The notes: generated by a model from the letters alone, not told the origin. Shown: positions 16,636 to 26,024, counted from the first letter of the stretch. The stretch is DNA of 64,000 bases from Bacteroides sp. AN502(2024) (GCF_041227145.1 NZ_JBGFSP010000003.1:186001-250000); one strand, 5' to 3'. A program made the numbers and translations.

Positions 16636-17142
16636 ATGAATAAAATTGGTGTATTTTATGGTTCCACAACCGGAACAACAGAAGATCTTGCCCGTCGAAT
16701 TGCAGAGAAATTAGATGTACCATCGGCAGATGTATTTGATGTATCCAAGCTAACAGAGGCATTAGTCAATAAGTATGATGTGTTGGTGCTCGGTTCTTCC
16801 ACATGGGGAGCAGGTGAACTTCAAGACGACTGGTACGATGGAGTAAAAGTTTTAAAGAAGTGTGATTTATCCCACAAATCTGTAGCTCTGTTCGGTTGCG
16901 GTGACTCCGACTCATATAGCGACACATTCTGTGATGCAATAGGTATTCTTTATGAAGACCTGAAAGATACCCACTGTAAATTCTGTGGAGCAACAGATAC
17001 TGCAGACTATACATTCGATTCCTCCATTGCTGTCGTAAACGGTAAGTTTGTAGGTCTTCCACTTGACGAAGTCAACGAAGATAACAAAACAGACGAACGT
17101 ATAAGTGCATGGGCAGAACAAGTGAAACAAGAAATTTGCTAA
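16636..17142 (+). CDS. fldA: Flavodoxin
   Basis: 168 residues from the ATG at 16636, placed 28 nt after a -7 box TATCTTTG at 16600-16607; an upstream in-frame start lies before the promoter. The FMN phosphate loop is FYGSTTGTTEDLA, the aromatic FMN-stacking regions are SSTWGAGELQDDW and GCGDSDSYSDTFCDA, and the acidic C-terminal half is typical. It is a long-chain flavodoxin carrying electrons for low-potential enzymes. The DUF2023 gene follows 33 nt later, a pairing seen repeatedly in Bacteroidota. Confidence 0.95.
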   Translation: MNKIGVFYGSTTGTTEDLARRIAEKLDVPSADVFDVSKLTEALVNKYDVLVLGSSTWGAGELQDDWYDGVKVLKKCDLSHKSVALFGCGDSDSYSDTFCDAIGILYEDLKDTHCKFCGATDTADYTFDSSIAVVNGKFVGLPLDEVNEDNKTDERISAWAEQVKQEIC

Positions 17143-17175
17143 TTTTACCGGAACATAAAAAGAACACTTTGCATC

Positions 17176-17538
17176 ATGGAAACTGAAAGAATCATCCCCG
17201 GCGAAATCCGAATTTTTCTTAATCATATTTATGAATTTAAGAAAGGCATACGCAACATGGTACTTTACACAATGAGTAAAGAGCACGAAGAATTTGCCAT
17301 CCGCCGATTGAAAAATCAAAAGATCAGTTATATGATACAGGAAGTAGGTACCAATAAAATCAACCTGTTTTTTGGAAAGGCAGAATGTATGGAAGCCATG
17401 CGGCACATCATCATCCGTCCTTTAAACGAACTGACTGCCGAAGAAGATTTTATTTTAGGAGCTATGCTGGGATATGACCTTTGCCAGCAATGCAAACGGT
17501 ATTGCAGTAAAAAAGGAGGTATAAAGATGGCAGTTTAA
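17176..17538 (+). CDS. DUF2023 family protein
   Basis: 120 residues. RIFLNHIYEFKKGIRNMVLY and FGKAECMEAMRHII are the family blocks, and the protein ends in a Cys-containing tail (LCQQCKRYCSKKGG). It lies directly after flavodoxin, with which it is probably cotranscribed. The four Cys near the C-terminus (CxxC plus C) could bind metal or take part in redox chemistry; this is inference. Confidence 0.85.
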   Translation: METERIIPGEIRIFLNHIYEFKKGIRNMVLYTMSKEHEEFAIRRLKNQKISYMIQEVGTNKINLFFGKAECMEAMRHIIIRPLNELTAEEDFILGAMLGYDLCQQCKRYCSKKGGIKMAV

Positions 17539-17558
17539 GCGATAACCTTAGCATAAGT

Positions 17559-17968
17559 TTAGCTTTGTTTGCATGTAGTTTGTCTGAGTTGAATCGTTTC
17601 TGAAAAGGCAGTTTCCTGATGGTAGATATACTCAAAGGAATTGCCTGTAAAAGAAACGATTCTTTCAATTACAAGCAAAAGCTCCACTTGTTTTACACAT
17701 ATATGTCCACGTAATTTCTCTAATAGTAAATCAAAGTCCAGAGAGCTGCCCATTTACGATAGTAGTAATAAACCAATTGCCATTTAGGGAAATCAAGAGG
17801 AAACATACGCCATTGACAACCGGTCTTCACTAAATAAAAAATGGTATTCCAAATCATTCGCAAATCGTATTTTCGCTTTCTTTCTTGCAGGTTCAGCACT
17901 TTTGTTATATATTTCCCCTCTATTTCCGTCAAATCAGTCTGATACACTTTTTTTAAAAGTTTGGTCAC
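17559..17968 (-). pseudogene. Frameshifted remnant of an IS5-type transposase
   Basis: The leftward reading from 17968 gives KYDLRMIWNTIFYLVKTGCQ followed by WRMFPLDFPKWQLVYYYYRK, the N-terminal DUF4096 domain of IS5/IS1182-type transposases. The frame stops at 17720. The next segment of the same protein (FDLLLEKLRGHICVK) continues in another frame from about 17753. The catalytic part is missing. No terminal repeats were found, so this is an old relic in the 528-bp gap between DUF2023 and the RidA-like gene. Confidence 0.8.
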
Positions 17969-18066
17969 TTCAAAGAAAGAAACTATCAGACTGATATGAC
18001 AACTTTGTTAAAAAAAGATTTCAGTCATTTTTTAACGGGCTCTTAACTTGTAACAGAAACTTTAAC

Positions 18067-19218
18067 ATGAACAGCAGACAACAACCCTTGAAATCTGAAA
18101 AGACTTTAACTGAAATATTTAAATATGAAGTAGCAGACGGCGTTTCCGAATATCATTTAATGATTCACGCAACCCAGTCGAAAGATACTTATGAGGAACA
18201 ATTAAACGCCATTATAGATACATACTACCAATTACGGGAAAAAGAACTGCAAGGTACAGTCGCCATTTTCAAACGATATTTCTTGAGCGACGCTTCCAAT
18301 CAGGCAAACACTTTACTGGCACTTACAACTGAAAGTTCGGATTGCGCACTTTCTATCGTCGAACAGCCACCGTTGAACGGGACCAAAATAGCAGTATGGA
18401 TTTACCTCCAAACGAAGATGCAGACACAAATGCTGCATAATGGTCTTTTTGAGGTTAAACATGGCCCATACCGCCATCTTTGGGGTGGTTGCTCTTTCAA
18501 TCGGGCTGCCAATCCGGAATACCAGACCCGACTACTATTAAATGACTATGTCATGCAGCTTATCGAACAAGGTTGCAAACTAGCCGCCAACTGTATCCGT
18601 ACCTGGTTTTTCGTACAGAATGTGGATGTGAATTATCCCGGAGTAGTAAAGGCACGTAACGAAGTATTCATTACTCAAAACCTGACGGAAAAGACACACT
18701 ACATTTCCAGTACAGGTATCGGAGGACGTCACGCTGACCCTAAAATTCTTGTACAAATGGACACGTATGCCGTAGACGGAATCAAACCCGAACAGATTCA
18801 TTTTCTTTATGCACCGACACACCTGAATCCCACTTATGAATACGGTGTCAGTTTCGAGCGTGGCACTTATGTAGATTATGGAGATCGTCGCCAAGTATTC
18901 ATCTCGGGCACAGCAAGTATAAATAATAAAGGCGAAGTGGTATATCCGGGAGATATCCGCAAACAAACAGAACGGATGTGGGAGAATGTGGAAGCCCTGC
19001 TGAAAGAAGCAGAATGTACATTTGACGACATGGGGCAGATGATTGTTTATCTGCGTGACATAGCAGATTATACCATCGTCAAAGATATGTACGACAAACG
19101 TTTTCCTTGTACACCCAAAATATTTGTACATGCACCGGTATGCCGGCCGGGTTGGTTGATCGAAATGGAATGTATGGGAGTAAAAACCTGTGAGAATAAG
19201 GAATATGCTCCCTATTAA
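18067..19218 (+). CDS. Two-domain RidA/YjgF-like protein
   Basis: 383 residues. The last 110 or so form a RidA-like domain (VFISGTASINNKGEVVYPGD, then QTERMWENVEALLKEAECTF and PVCRPGWLIEMECMG, with the Arg that binds carboxylates in RidA). The first 270 residues are a longer domain of similar type without a clear active site. The architecture resembles chorismatase-like members (FkbO/Hyg5) more than the 130-residue RidA, but I cannot assign a reaction. It is followed by ccsBA after 21 nt and is probably in the same operon. Confidence 0.7.
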   Translation: MNSRQQPLKSEKTLTEIFKYEVADGVSEYHLMIHATQSKDTYEEQLNAIIDTYYQLREKELQGTVAIFKRYFLSDASNQANTLLALTTESSDCALSIVEQPPLNGTKIAVWIYLQTKMQTQMLHNGLFEVKHGPYRHLWGGCSFNRAANPEYQTRLLLNDYVMQLIEQGCKLAANCIRTWFFVQNVDVNYPGVVKARNEVFITQNLTEKTHYISSTGIGGRHADPKILVQMDTYAVDGIKPEQIHFLYAPTHLNPTYEYGVSFERGTYVDYGDRRQVFISGTASINNKGEVVYPGDIRKQTERMWENVEALLKEAECTFDDMGQMIVYLRDIADYTIVKDMYDKRFPCTPKIFVHAPVCRPGWLIEMECMGVKTCENKEYAPY

Positions 19219-19239
19219 TATCATTTAAAAGATATACCG

Positions 19240-21339
19240 TTGAAAAGATTACTTATCATTTTATATATCTGTCTGATAGGATTACTTGCTGCTACCACTT
19301 TCATAGAGCAAGCATACGGGACAGAGTTTGCAGAAAGAAACATATATCACACAACCTGGTTTTGTTGTCTGTGGGGAGTAATTGCCGTAATAGGATTTGT
19401 AGCCCTCATCCGACGTTCTTTATGGTACCGGCTCCCTGTTTTACTGTTTCATGGCTCCCTCCTTATTATCTTGCTGGGAGCCATGATTACGTTTATCTAT
19501 AGTGAACAAGGATATATGCATTTACGTCTGAATACAGTAAAAAGTAGCTTCCAGTCACCACAAAACAACAAAAATATAGACTTGCCATTTACTATGAAAC
19601 TGGACAGTTTCCGGATAGAGTATTATCCGGGCACAGAAGCTCCTGCTGATTACGTCAGTTATATCAACTACTCACTTCCCGGGGAGAAAGATTCTTTTCA
19701 TAACGAACGCATCTCAATGAACCGTATATTTGCCATGCAAGGATTCCGCTTTTACCAGTCATCATTTGACGAAGATGGTCAAGGAAGCTGGCTAACAGTA
19801 AACTATGACCCATGGGGTATCAGAGTAACCTATAGCGGATACATCCTACTAGGTATCTCCATGATTTTACTACTTTTCTATCGCCGGGGGGAATTTCGTC
19901 AGTTATTAAATCATCCCTTATTGAAAAAAGGAGGGTTATTCATTTTATTCCTTTTTTACCTAACTGAAACGACGCAAGCACAGGAAACACCTCTTCGCGT
20001 ATTAAACAAAATACAGGCAGACAGTCTGGCACAACAGCAGGTTATCTACCATGACCGTGTAGTACCGTTCAATACACTGGCAAGAGACTTTGTAAAGAAA
20101 CTGACAGGAAAAACCTACTATAAAGGATTCACTCCCGAACAAGTAATAAGTGGCTGGATTCTATACCCGGAATCATGGAAAAATGAACCGATGATATATA
20201 TAAAAAGTCCTGAACTGCATCATTTACTCGGTTTGAAAACCTCTTATGCACGCTTGACCGATTTGTTTGACGGTCCGGTCTACCGTCTCCAGAAAACATG
20301 GCAACAAGAACAGGGAAAAGACAGCAAACTCGCTAAAGCGATCCAGGAGACAGATGAAAAAGTCGGTCTGATCCTGATGTTGGAAAAAGGAACATTCATT
20401 CATCCATTACCAACTGATGGCAACGTGCAACCTCTCTCCGAACTGGAAGTAAAAGCAGAATTACTCTACAACCGGATTCCGTTCAGCAAGATTCTTTTTA
20501 TGATTAACCTGTCATTGGGAGTGTTGTCTTTCCTGCTTCTGCTTCATAACAGCCTGCGAAGAGGTGTACCCTCCCCCAAAGCCAAAACAATTTCCCTGAT
20601 AGCAAAAACTTTCTTTTCTGTAGCACTCTATCTTGCTTTCATATTCCATTTAGCAGGATATTGCCTGCGCTGGTACATTGCCGGTCGTATTCCACTTAGC
20701 AACGGTTACGAAACCATGCAGTTCATGGCTCTTTGTGTTCTCTTGATAGCCTGCCTGCTCCATCGAAAATTCTCGTTTATACTTCCATTCGGATTCCTGC
20801 TCTCCGGCTTTGCTCTACTAGTCTCCTATCTGGGACAAATGAATCCCCAGATAACCCCATTAATGCCGGTGCTCGTCTCTCCATGGCTAAGTATTCATGT
20901 CTCATTAATTATGATGTCTTATTCCCTATTGGCATTTATCATGCTAAACGGAATACTGGCATTGTGCCTCCCCAAAAAAGAGTCGGGAAGCAATGCCTCC
21001 GGAAACAACGCTAAACAAGATAACCGGATAGAACAGTTGACGCTAGTCAGTCGTTTACTACTCTATCCTGCCACCTTCTTTTTAGGAGCAGGCATCTTTC
21101 TGGGAGCAGTTTGGGCAAACGTTTCCTGGGGACGATACTGGGCGTGGGACCCGAAAGAAGTATGGGCGCTGATTACTTTTCTGGTATATGGAGTAGCCTT
21201 CCATTCACAAAGCCTGCGCATTTTCCGCAAACCTCTATTCTTCCATATCTATATGATTCTTGCTTTCCTGACCGTCTTAATGACCTATTTCGGAGTGAAT
21301 TATGTTCTTGGAGGAATGCATAGTTATGCAAACACCTGA
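19240..21339 (+). CDS. Fused CcsB-CcsA cytochrome c biogenesis protein
   Basis: 699 residues from a TTG at 19240; no ATG is available before the first membrane segment. The N-terminal half is ResB/CcsB-like, with transmembrane helices near 5-20, 35-55, 65-85 and about 205-225 around a periplasmic domain. The C-terminal half is CcsA with the haem-handling WWD motif WGRYWAWDPKEVWALI and flanking His (residues about 625-645). It moves haem across the inner membrane and attaches it to apocytochromes (system II). The fused form is usual in Bacteroidota and epsilonproteobacteria. Confidence 0.93.
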   Translation: MKRLLIILYICLIGLLAATTFIEQAYGTEFAERNIYHTTWFCCLWGVIAVIGFVALIRRSLWYRLPVLLFHGSLLIILLGAMITFIYSEQGYMHLRLNTVKSSFQSPQNNKNIDLPFTMKLDSFRIEYYPGTEAPADYVSYINYSLPGEKDSFHNERISMNRIFAMQGFRFYQSSFDEDGQGSWLTVNYDPWGIRVTYSGYILLGISMILLLFYRRGEFRQLLNHPLLKKGGLFILFLFYLTETTQAQETPLRVLNKIQADSLAQQQVIYHDRVVPFNTLARDFVKKLTGKTYYKGFTPEQVISGWILYPESWKNEPMIYIKSPELHHLLGLKTSYARLTDLFDGPVYRLQKTWQQEQGKDSKLAKAIQETDEKVGLILMLEKGTFIHPLPTDGNVQPLSELEVKAELLYNRIPFSKILFMINLSLGVLSFLLLLHNSLRRGVPSPKAKTISLIAKTFFSVALYLAFIFHLAGYCLRWYIAGRIPLSNGYETMQFMALCVLLIACLLHRKFSFILPFGFLLSGFALLVSYLGQMNPQITPLMPVLVSPWLSIHVSLIMMSYSLLAFIMLNGILALCLPKKESGSNASGNNAKQDNRIEQLTLVSRLLLYPATFFLGAGIFLGAVWANVSWGRYWAWDPKEVWALITFLVYGVAFHSQSLRIFRKPLFFHIYMILAFLTVLMTYFGVNYVLGGMHSYANT

Positions 21340-21423
21340 ACCACCATATATAGCTAGTAATTGATAGAAGAATACCCATTTTAGGGGATTGCGGGAAAAA
21401 CGGAAAGCCCCTATCTTTGCAAT

Positions 21424-21520
21424 ATCAGAATTAAATTAATTAGTCATAATTATATTACGTAGCCACATTAAAAATACATAGAAATCGGCCGAAGTGATTC
21501 ACCCGCATTTCTTTTATTTG
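21424..21520 (+). ncRNA. Small RNA candidate, copy 2
   Basis: The promoter is TTG at 21389-21391, a 20-nt spacer and TATCTTTG at 21412-21419. The next 55 or so nt match the copy at 11.9 kb apart from a few substitutions (AATTAGTCATAATT and TTACGTAGCCACATT are shared). The 3' hairpin has different sequence but the same plan: AGAAAT, GAAGTGATTC in the middle, ATTTCT, then TTTATTT. Conservation of the 5' part with changed but still paired 3' arms points to a functional RNA. It may end at this hairpin or at the strong terminator at 21598-21627. Confidence 0.65.
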
Positions 21521-21597
21521 GTTGTTAAGTTGAAAAAACCATATAATGTATTTATTTGGGAATATGAATAGATGACATATTCTAAAAGAGGCAAGGG

Positions 21598-21627
21598 CGT
21601 CCGGCTTGTGAAAGCCGGACGTTTTTT
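21598..21627 (+). terminator. Strong intrinsic terminator downstream of sRNA copy 2
   Basis: CGTCCGGCTT (21598-21607) and AAGCCGGACG (21612-21621) form a perfect 10-bp stem with GTGA loop, followed by TTTTTT. The upstream gene ccsBA ends 259 nt earlier, so this terminator more likely serves the sRNA or a second short transcript. Confidence 0.9.
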
Positions 21628-21656
21628 ATATCAGTAATAGCATAAAGTGAGAGAGC

Positions 21657-22265
21657 TCATACATTCATGAGCTCTTTCCAACCAGCCGTTTCAAAAGCGA
21701 TATACTCCGCTATAAACTTCTCCATCTCTTCTTTCTTCACTGGATGCAATACCAACTCTTCGAGCAGGGCAAACAACCATACCGTATTCAGGTGGACAAA
21801 GAAGTTCGTTATTGCTATATTGATATGCGGATATTTCTGTTTCATCCCTTGAAAAAAAACAGAAATCGTACGCGTCATCAAATCCGTGTATTCAGAACGG
21901 AAGGTTTCCAAGACAGAACCTTGTGCCTGAAAAAGCAGCAACTGCAAACGGTCACGATGTTCAGAGACCAATCTGATATATTCTCGTACAGACATTTTCT
22001 GATAATCCGAACCCATAAAGACATCAAGCGTCATCTGCTCTGCATCGTGATTATAAATCATAGCATACAGATCATTCAATACCGGTTTCAGAATCGTACG
22101 GAATATTTCATCCTTATTGGTGAAATAATGATAGATATTACTCACCGTCACCCCTACCCTTGAAGCAATTTCACGCATAGACGCATCCTTATACCCCTTT
22201 TCCAGAAACACTTCTTCGGCTGCCTTCAAGATTCCCTCTTGTATACCTCCTTTCAAAAATTGCAT
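21657..22265 (-). CDS. TetR/AcrR family regulator
   Basis: 202 residues. The N-terminal TetR helix-turn-helix reads AAEEVFLEKGYKDASMREIA, SRVGVTVSNIYHYFTNKDEI. The C-terminal ligand domain is all-helical and not diagnostic. The gene is the last of a leftward operon, 14 nt after the second ABC subunit, so it most likely regulates that exporter. A dyad at 25847-25867 upstream of the operon is a possible operator. Confidence 0.9.
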   Translation of the reverse strand: MQFLKGGIQEGILKAAEEVFLEKGYKDASMREIASRVGVTVSNIYHYFTNKDEIFRTILKPVLNDLYAMIYNHDAEQMTLDVFMGSDYQKMSVREYIRLVSEHRDRLQLLLFQAQGSVLETFRSEYTDLMTRTISVFFQGMKQKYPHINIAITNFFVHLNTVWLFALLEELVLHPVKKEEMEKFIAEYIAFETAGWKELMNV

Positions 22266-22279
22266 AGCATCACTATTAT

Positions 22280-24019
22280 TTATCCATTCATATTTGTAAG
22301 CTGCCTGTTCACCATTCGGGCAAATATACCATTTTTCTTTTTCAATTCCTCCGGTGTTCCCATCTCAGCAAGACTTCCATTCTCCAATACTACAATTCTG
22401 TCGGCATTAGCAACGGTTCGCATACGGTGTGCAATAATCAGTACCGTTTTGTTACGTACCAATTCCGATATCCCTGCCTGTATCTTGGTTTCATTCTCAA
22501 CATCAAGTGAAGCAGTAGCCTCATCCAGCAGCACAATCGGAGCATCCTTCAACAAAGCGCGGGCAATGGAAATACGCTGACGCTCACCGCCAGATAATGT
22601 TTCTCCATTCTCACCGATAATTGTCTGGTATCCCTGCGGCATTTTAGTAACAAACTCATCACATTGTGCCAGACGGGCAACTCTTCGGACTTCCTCATCC
22701 GTAGCATCCCGTTTGCCAATACGGATATTATCCATAATAGAAGCATTGAAAAGAACCACATCCTGAAAGACAACAGAATAGTTTTTCAACAAAGTTTCAG
22801 GATCAATCCGACTGATATCCTGCCCACCGAGGGTAATCTTTCCCGACTGAATATCCCAAAAACGTGCCGCCAACCTGACCACCGTACTCTTACCACTACC
22901 CGAAGGACCAACCAAAGCCGTTTTTTCACCTTGTCGGGCAATAAAAGACAAATTATTCAGAATTTGTTTTCCCTGCTCATAAGCAAAGTCTACCTGTCTG
23001 AACTCGATGTCAAAAACTTGAGGAGTGAATTCGGTAGTCCCGCTTTGTACCGGCAATGCTTCTATCTCATTCATTCTATTGATACGCACATCCAGATAGA
23101 ACAAAACGGCCATATTATTCATCACCTCACTGACCGGAGCATATACACGTGACCCGATAACCATAAATATAAGATAGGTAAACAAATCAATCGTACCCGA
23201 AGCCAAGAGATTGGCACCTACGATAATAACACTTGCCAGTCCGAGTTTCAATATACTTTGGGAACCATAAACCAACATGCCGAGCACCAGTTCATTACGA
23301 GTCATGAACTTTTCATAGGTATCAATGCTCACATCCAGTTTTTCCAGATAGTCTCTCTCCTGATTGTAGGATTTTATCTCCTGAATGGTATCAAGTCCTT
23401 CCTGGATATGCTCGGTCACCATTCGCTTGTTCAGATAATTACTGTCATTACTTTTCTGTATTTCCTTCTTCGAAAAAAGAAGAATTGAGGCGGCAAGCGG
23501 CACTACCCAGAACAAAGCAATCGTCAACTGCCAGTTATAAAATGCCATACCAACAGCAATAAGCAAAATACTGATAATGGAAGCAAACAACTGAGGAACT
23601 GCATGCGAGAAAGTATGTTCGAGATCGGTGCAGTCATCCATAATCGTGGCGGTGAGGTCGGAAAGATTCTTTTCGCCAAAGAAAGCCAGAGGCAACTTAC
23701 GAAGCTTTTCCGCCAATGAGATACGTCGGTTTGCACTCTCGTCATAAACGGTGGTATAGGTACTACGATATTGCAATACCGCAAAGATATACATGACTAT
23801 CATAAAGCCAATGCCGAGTATGCTATAATAGAGAATACCATGCATCACCGAAGCCGAAGGCTGAAACACAAGACGAAGATATTCCTCAAGAAAGAGAAAA
23901 ACAAATACCGCCGGCAACATCAATACAATATTGAGCAGTGTAGTGAAAAACACACCTTTACAGAAATCTTTCGCTCCTTTAGTTGAAAGAGAAAAACGTC
24001 TTTTTATTACTTCAATCAT
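22280..24019 (-). CDS. ABC exporter half-transporter, subunit 2
   Basis: 579 residues. Six transmembrane helices in the first 300 residues are followed by a nucleotide-binding domain with Walker A GPSGSGKST, Q-loop FQDVVLF, signature LSGGERQR, Walker B IVLLDEATA and H-loop IIAHR. Its start overlaps the end of subunit 1 by 8 nt, so the two probably form a heterodimer. Resemblance to exporters of the siderophore/lipid type (YbtP/YbtQ, IrtA/B) is only general; the substrate is unknown. Confidence 0.93.
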   Translation of the reverse strand: MIEVIKRRFSLSTKGAKDFCKGVFFTTLLNIVLMLPAVFVFLFLEEYLRLVFQPSASVMHGILYYSILGIGFMIVMYIFAVLQYRSTYTTVYDESANRRISLAEKLRKLPLAFFGEKNLSDLTATIMDDCTDLEHTFSHAVPQLFASIISILLIAVGMAFYNWQLTIALFWVVPLAASILLFSKKEIQKSNDSNYLNKRMVTEHIQEGLDTIQEIKSYNQERDYLEKLDVSIDTYEKFMTRNELVLGMLVYGSQSILKLGLASVIIVGANLLASGTIDLFTYLIFMVIGSRVYAPVSEVMNNMAVLFYLDVRINRMNEIEALPVQSGTTEFTPQVFDIEFRQVDFAYEQGKQILNNLSFIARQGEKTALVGPSGSGKSTVVRLAARFWDIQSGKITLGGQDISRIDPETLLKNYSVVFQDVVLFNASIMDNIRIGKRDATDEEVRRVARLAQCDEFVTKMPQGYQTIIGENGETLSGGERQRISIARALLKDAPIVLLDEATASLDVENETKIQAGISELVRNKTVLIIAHRMRTVANADRIVVLENGSLAEMGTPEELKKKNGIFARMVNRQLTNMNG

Positions 24020-25784
24020 TAGTAACCTCCTTTCCTATTGTCCAGCGAACAGATTGCTGGTATTCATTCCACATATGATAATAGATTCCTTTTTTTTCAA
24101 GCAGGTTGACATGTGTGCCTTGCTCCGCAATCTTCCCCTTGTCAATGACGAGGATATTGTCGGCATCAGTGATGCTTGAAAGACGATGAGCAATCATCAA
24201 TACGGTTTTTCCTTTTGTCAGCTCTTTTAAGGCTTGCCGGATGAGATGCTCATTTTCGGGGTCGGCAAAAGCTGTCGCTTCATCCAGTACAATGATGGGA
24301 GCATTTTTCAGAATTGCACGTGCCAGTACAATCCGTTGCTGTTCCCCACCGGAGAGATATGTCCCCTCCGTACCAATCTTCGTATTCAGTCCGAGCGGAA
24401 GTTTATTGATAAATTCCCGGCATTGTGCCATATCCACTGCCCGTTCCACTTCCTCCATGGTTGCATCGGGGTTACCATATTTGATATTTTCGAGCAGAGA
24501 AGTTTTAAACAGCTTTGTGTTCTGGAACACGAAAGAAATATGTTTCATCAGTTCTTCGGAAGCAATTTCTCTTACATTGATGCCACCTATTAAAACGTTC
24601 CCTTCCGTTGCCTTCCAGAAACGGGGAACGAGACGGGCAATTGTTGTTTTTCCTCCGCCCGAAGCTCCGACAAGGGCTACCGTGTTTCCCTGCGGAATAG
24701 TGAAACTGACATTATCCACCGCCTTCTGATTAGCTCCCGGATAGCAGAAGGAGACCCTTTCGAACCGAATACTGAACTCCTTTACCGATTGTGGATGTGC
24801 TACAACAGTCAGATGCTCATAAACAACCAGATTCTCAAGACGTCCGATAGCTTCACTCGCCTGCCCCAAAGCCTGATTGAGATACATACTCTTCATGATA
24901 CTTTGAGAGAATACAGGAGTAATAAGAACAAACAGAAAGAAATTGAGCAATACCGATGCATAATTACCTGAATAACCAATCAGCAGAATAGCCAACGGAG
25001 CAAGGAGAAACACAAAGCCATTGATTATTACGGTATAGAGCGACATCGGCTTCTCCCACATTCGAGTATAGCCGAATACCATTTTATTATAATCCATAAT
25101 ACAACGGTGAAAGTTCTTGAAAGAGTAAATGGTCTGCTGGAAAACCTTCACAACGGGAATTCCTCTCACATACTCTACAGCTTCGGTATTCATTTCCTCC
25201 AGAGAAGTCATGTAGTTTTTCATAAACTGCCGCCCCTCCGCATTCATCATAAATCCCATAATCAGCATGGCAATAATCACAGGGATGATACATGCCAGAC
25301 CAAGTATCCAGTCGAACACAAAAATCAGTATGACAGCGACCAACGGCACTAGAAAAGTAGCCGCAAGGTTGGGCAACTGATGTGCCAGAAAAAGATGGGT
25401 AACTCCTGCATTGTCATCTATAATCTTACGAATACGTCCGCTCGTATTAATGTCAAAGAAGCCGAGAGGCATACGCACTATCTGGCGCATGGCTTCTTTG
25501 CGCAAATTCGATTCAACCCGAAAAGCTGCAAGATGCGAAGACATCAAGGCGGAAAAATAAAGGACGATGCTTGCCACAGCCATGCCTGCCGCCCACCAAG
25601 CATACATCACCACATTACCGGAAGAGGTTATCTCTCCGTATTCAAGCAGTTCTCTCACAATCAGCCAAATAAAGATATAAGGCAACATACCCGCCAGGGC
25701 ACTTAAGGCAGACAGTAGCATTGCCGCAGGCAAAAGCACTTTCCGTTTACCCATGTAACTCTGAAGTTTTTTCAATGTACTCAT
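24012..25784 (-). CDS. ABC exporter half-transporter, subunit 1
   Basis: 590 residues, first gene of the exporter operon. The membrane domain has six helices. The nucleotide-binding domain carries Walker A GASGGGKTT, Q-loop FQNTKLF, signature LSGGEQQR, Walker B IIVLDEATA and H-loop MIAHR. Both subunits keep the catalytic Glu after Walker B, so both ATP sites could be active. The 5' leader is long and contains an intrinsic terminator at 25868-25903. Confidence 0.93.
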   Translation of the reverse strand: MSTLKKLQSYMGKRKVLLPAAMLLSALSALAGMLPYIFIWLIVRELLEYGEITSSGNVVMYAWWAAGMAVASIVLYFSALMSSHLAAFRVESNLRKEAMRQIVRMPLGFFDINTSGRIRKIIDDNAGVTHLFLAHQLPNLAATFLVPLVAVILIFVFDWILGLACIIPVIIAMLIMGFMMNAEGRQFMKNYMTSLEEMNTEAVEYVRGIPVVKVFQQTIYSFKNFHRCIMDYNKMVFGYTRMWEKPMSLYTVIINGFVFLLAPLAILLIGYSGNYASVLLNFFLFVLITPVFSQSIMKSMYLNQALGQASEAIGRLENLVVYEHLTVVAHPQSVKEFSIRFERVSFCYPGANQKAVDNVSFTIPQGNTVALVGASGGGKTTIARLVPRFWKATEGNVLIGGINVREIASEELMKHISFVFQNTKLFKTSLLENIKYGNPDATMEEVERAVDMAQCREFINKLPLGLNTKIGTEGTYLSGGEQQRIVLARAILKNAPIIVLDEATAFADPENEHLIRQALKELTKGKTVLMIAHRLSSITDADNILVIDKGKIAEQGTHVNLLEKKGIYYHMWNEYQQSVRWTIGKEVTND

Positions 25785-25846
25785 AACATACGTTCAATTT
25801 ATATTAAGTTCGACAATCATTAAACTTATCATTTGTTTTCAAAAAG

Positions 25847-25867
25847 GAACAATATTCAAAATCGTTC
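25847..25867. promoter_or_regulatory. Dyad upstream of the ABC exporter, possible TetR operator
   Basis: GAACAAT and ATCGTTC form an inverted repeat with one mismatch separated by 7 nt. The size is in the range of TetR-family operators, and the site lies between the leader terminator and the first gene. Confidence 0.35.
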
Positions 25868-25990
25868 AAAAAAAAGAGCTTATATTTCTATAAGCTCTTT
25901 CATCCCATTCAATCCGGTACATGTGCACCTTTGATATATGATTAATCCCGACTCGTCTCTCACTGATTCGCATAAGTTTTCAATTATTTT
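25863..25990 (-). ncRNA. Leader RNA with intrinsic terminator, or sRNA, before the ABC exporter
   Basis: A leftward promoter (TTG at 26024-26022, 20 nt, TACCTTTG at 26001-25994) should start a transcript near 25990. About 90 nt later AAAGAGCTTAT pairs with ATAAGCTCTTT (25871-25903), followed on this strand by eight T. The transcript would therefore end about 80 nt short of the exporter start at 25784. Either this is a free RNA of about 125 nt, or the terminator controls read-through into the exporter operon. A second hairpin GGTGCAC/ATGTACC lies in the middle. I do not recognise a known riboswitch. Confidence 0.6.
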
Positions 25991-25993
25991 CTG

Positions 25994-26024
25994 CAAAGGT
26001 ACGGCTCGCCGACAAGACGGACAA
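25994..26024 (-). promoter_or_regulatory. Promoter of the exporter leader RNA
   Basis: The -33-like TTG lies at 26024-26022 and the -7 box TACCTTTG at 26001-25994, spaced 20 nt. It lies 210 bp upstream of the exporter start. No equally good promoter is seen between the leader terminator and the gene. Confidence 0.6.

Larger units (their letters stand above)
21340..21656. other. 317-bp intergenic region with sRNA copy 2 and a strong terminator
   Basis: It holds a rightward promoter, the second copy of the sRNA and a GC-rich terminator at 21598-21627. The 75 nt between the first hairpin and that terminator contain nothing else that I recognise. Confidence 0.6.

Noticed and set aside
17462..17668. 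A 68-codon leftward frame overlapping the DUF2023 gene end
   Set aside because: It covers the antisense of a real gene and the transposase remnant, with no family resemblance.
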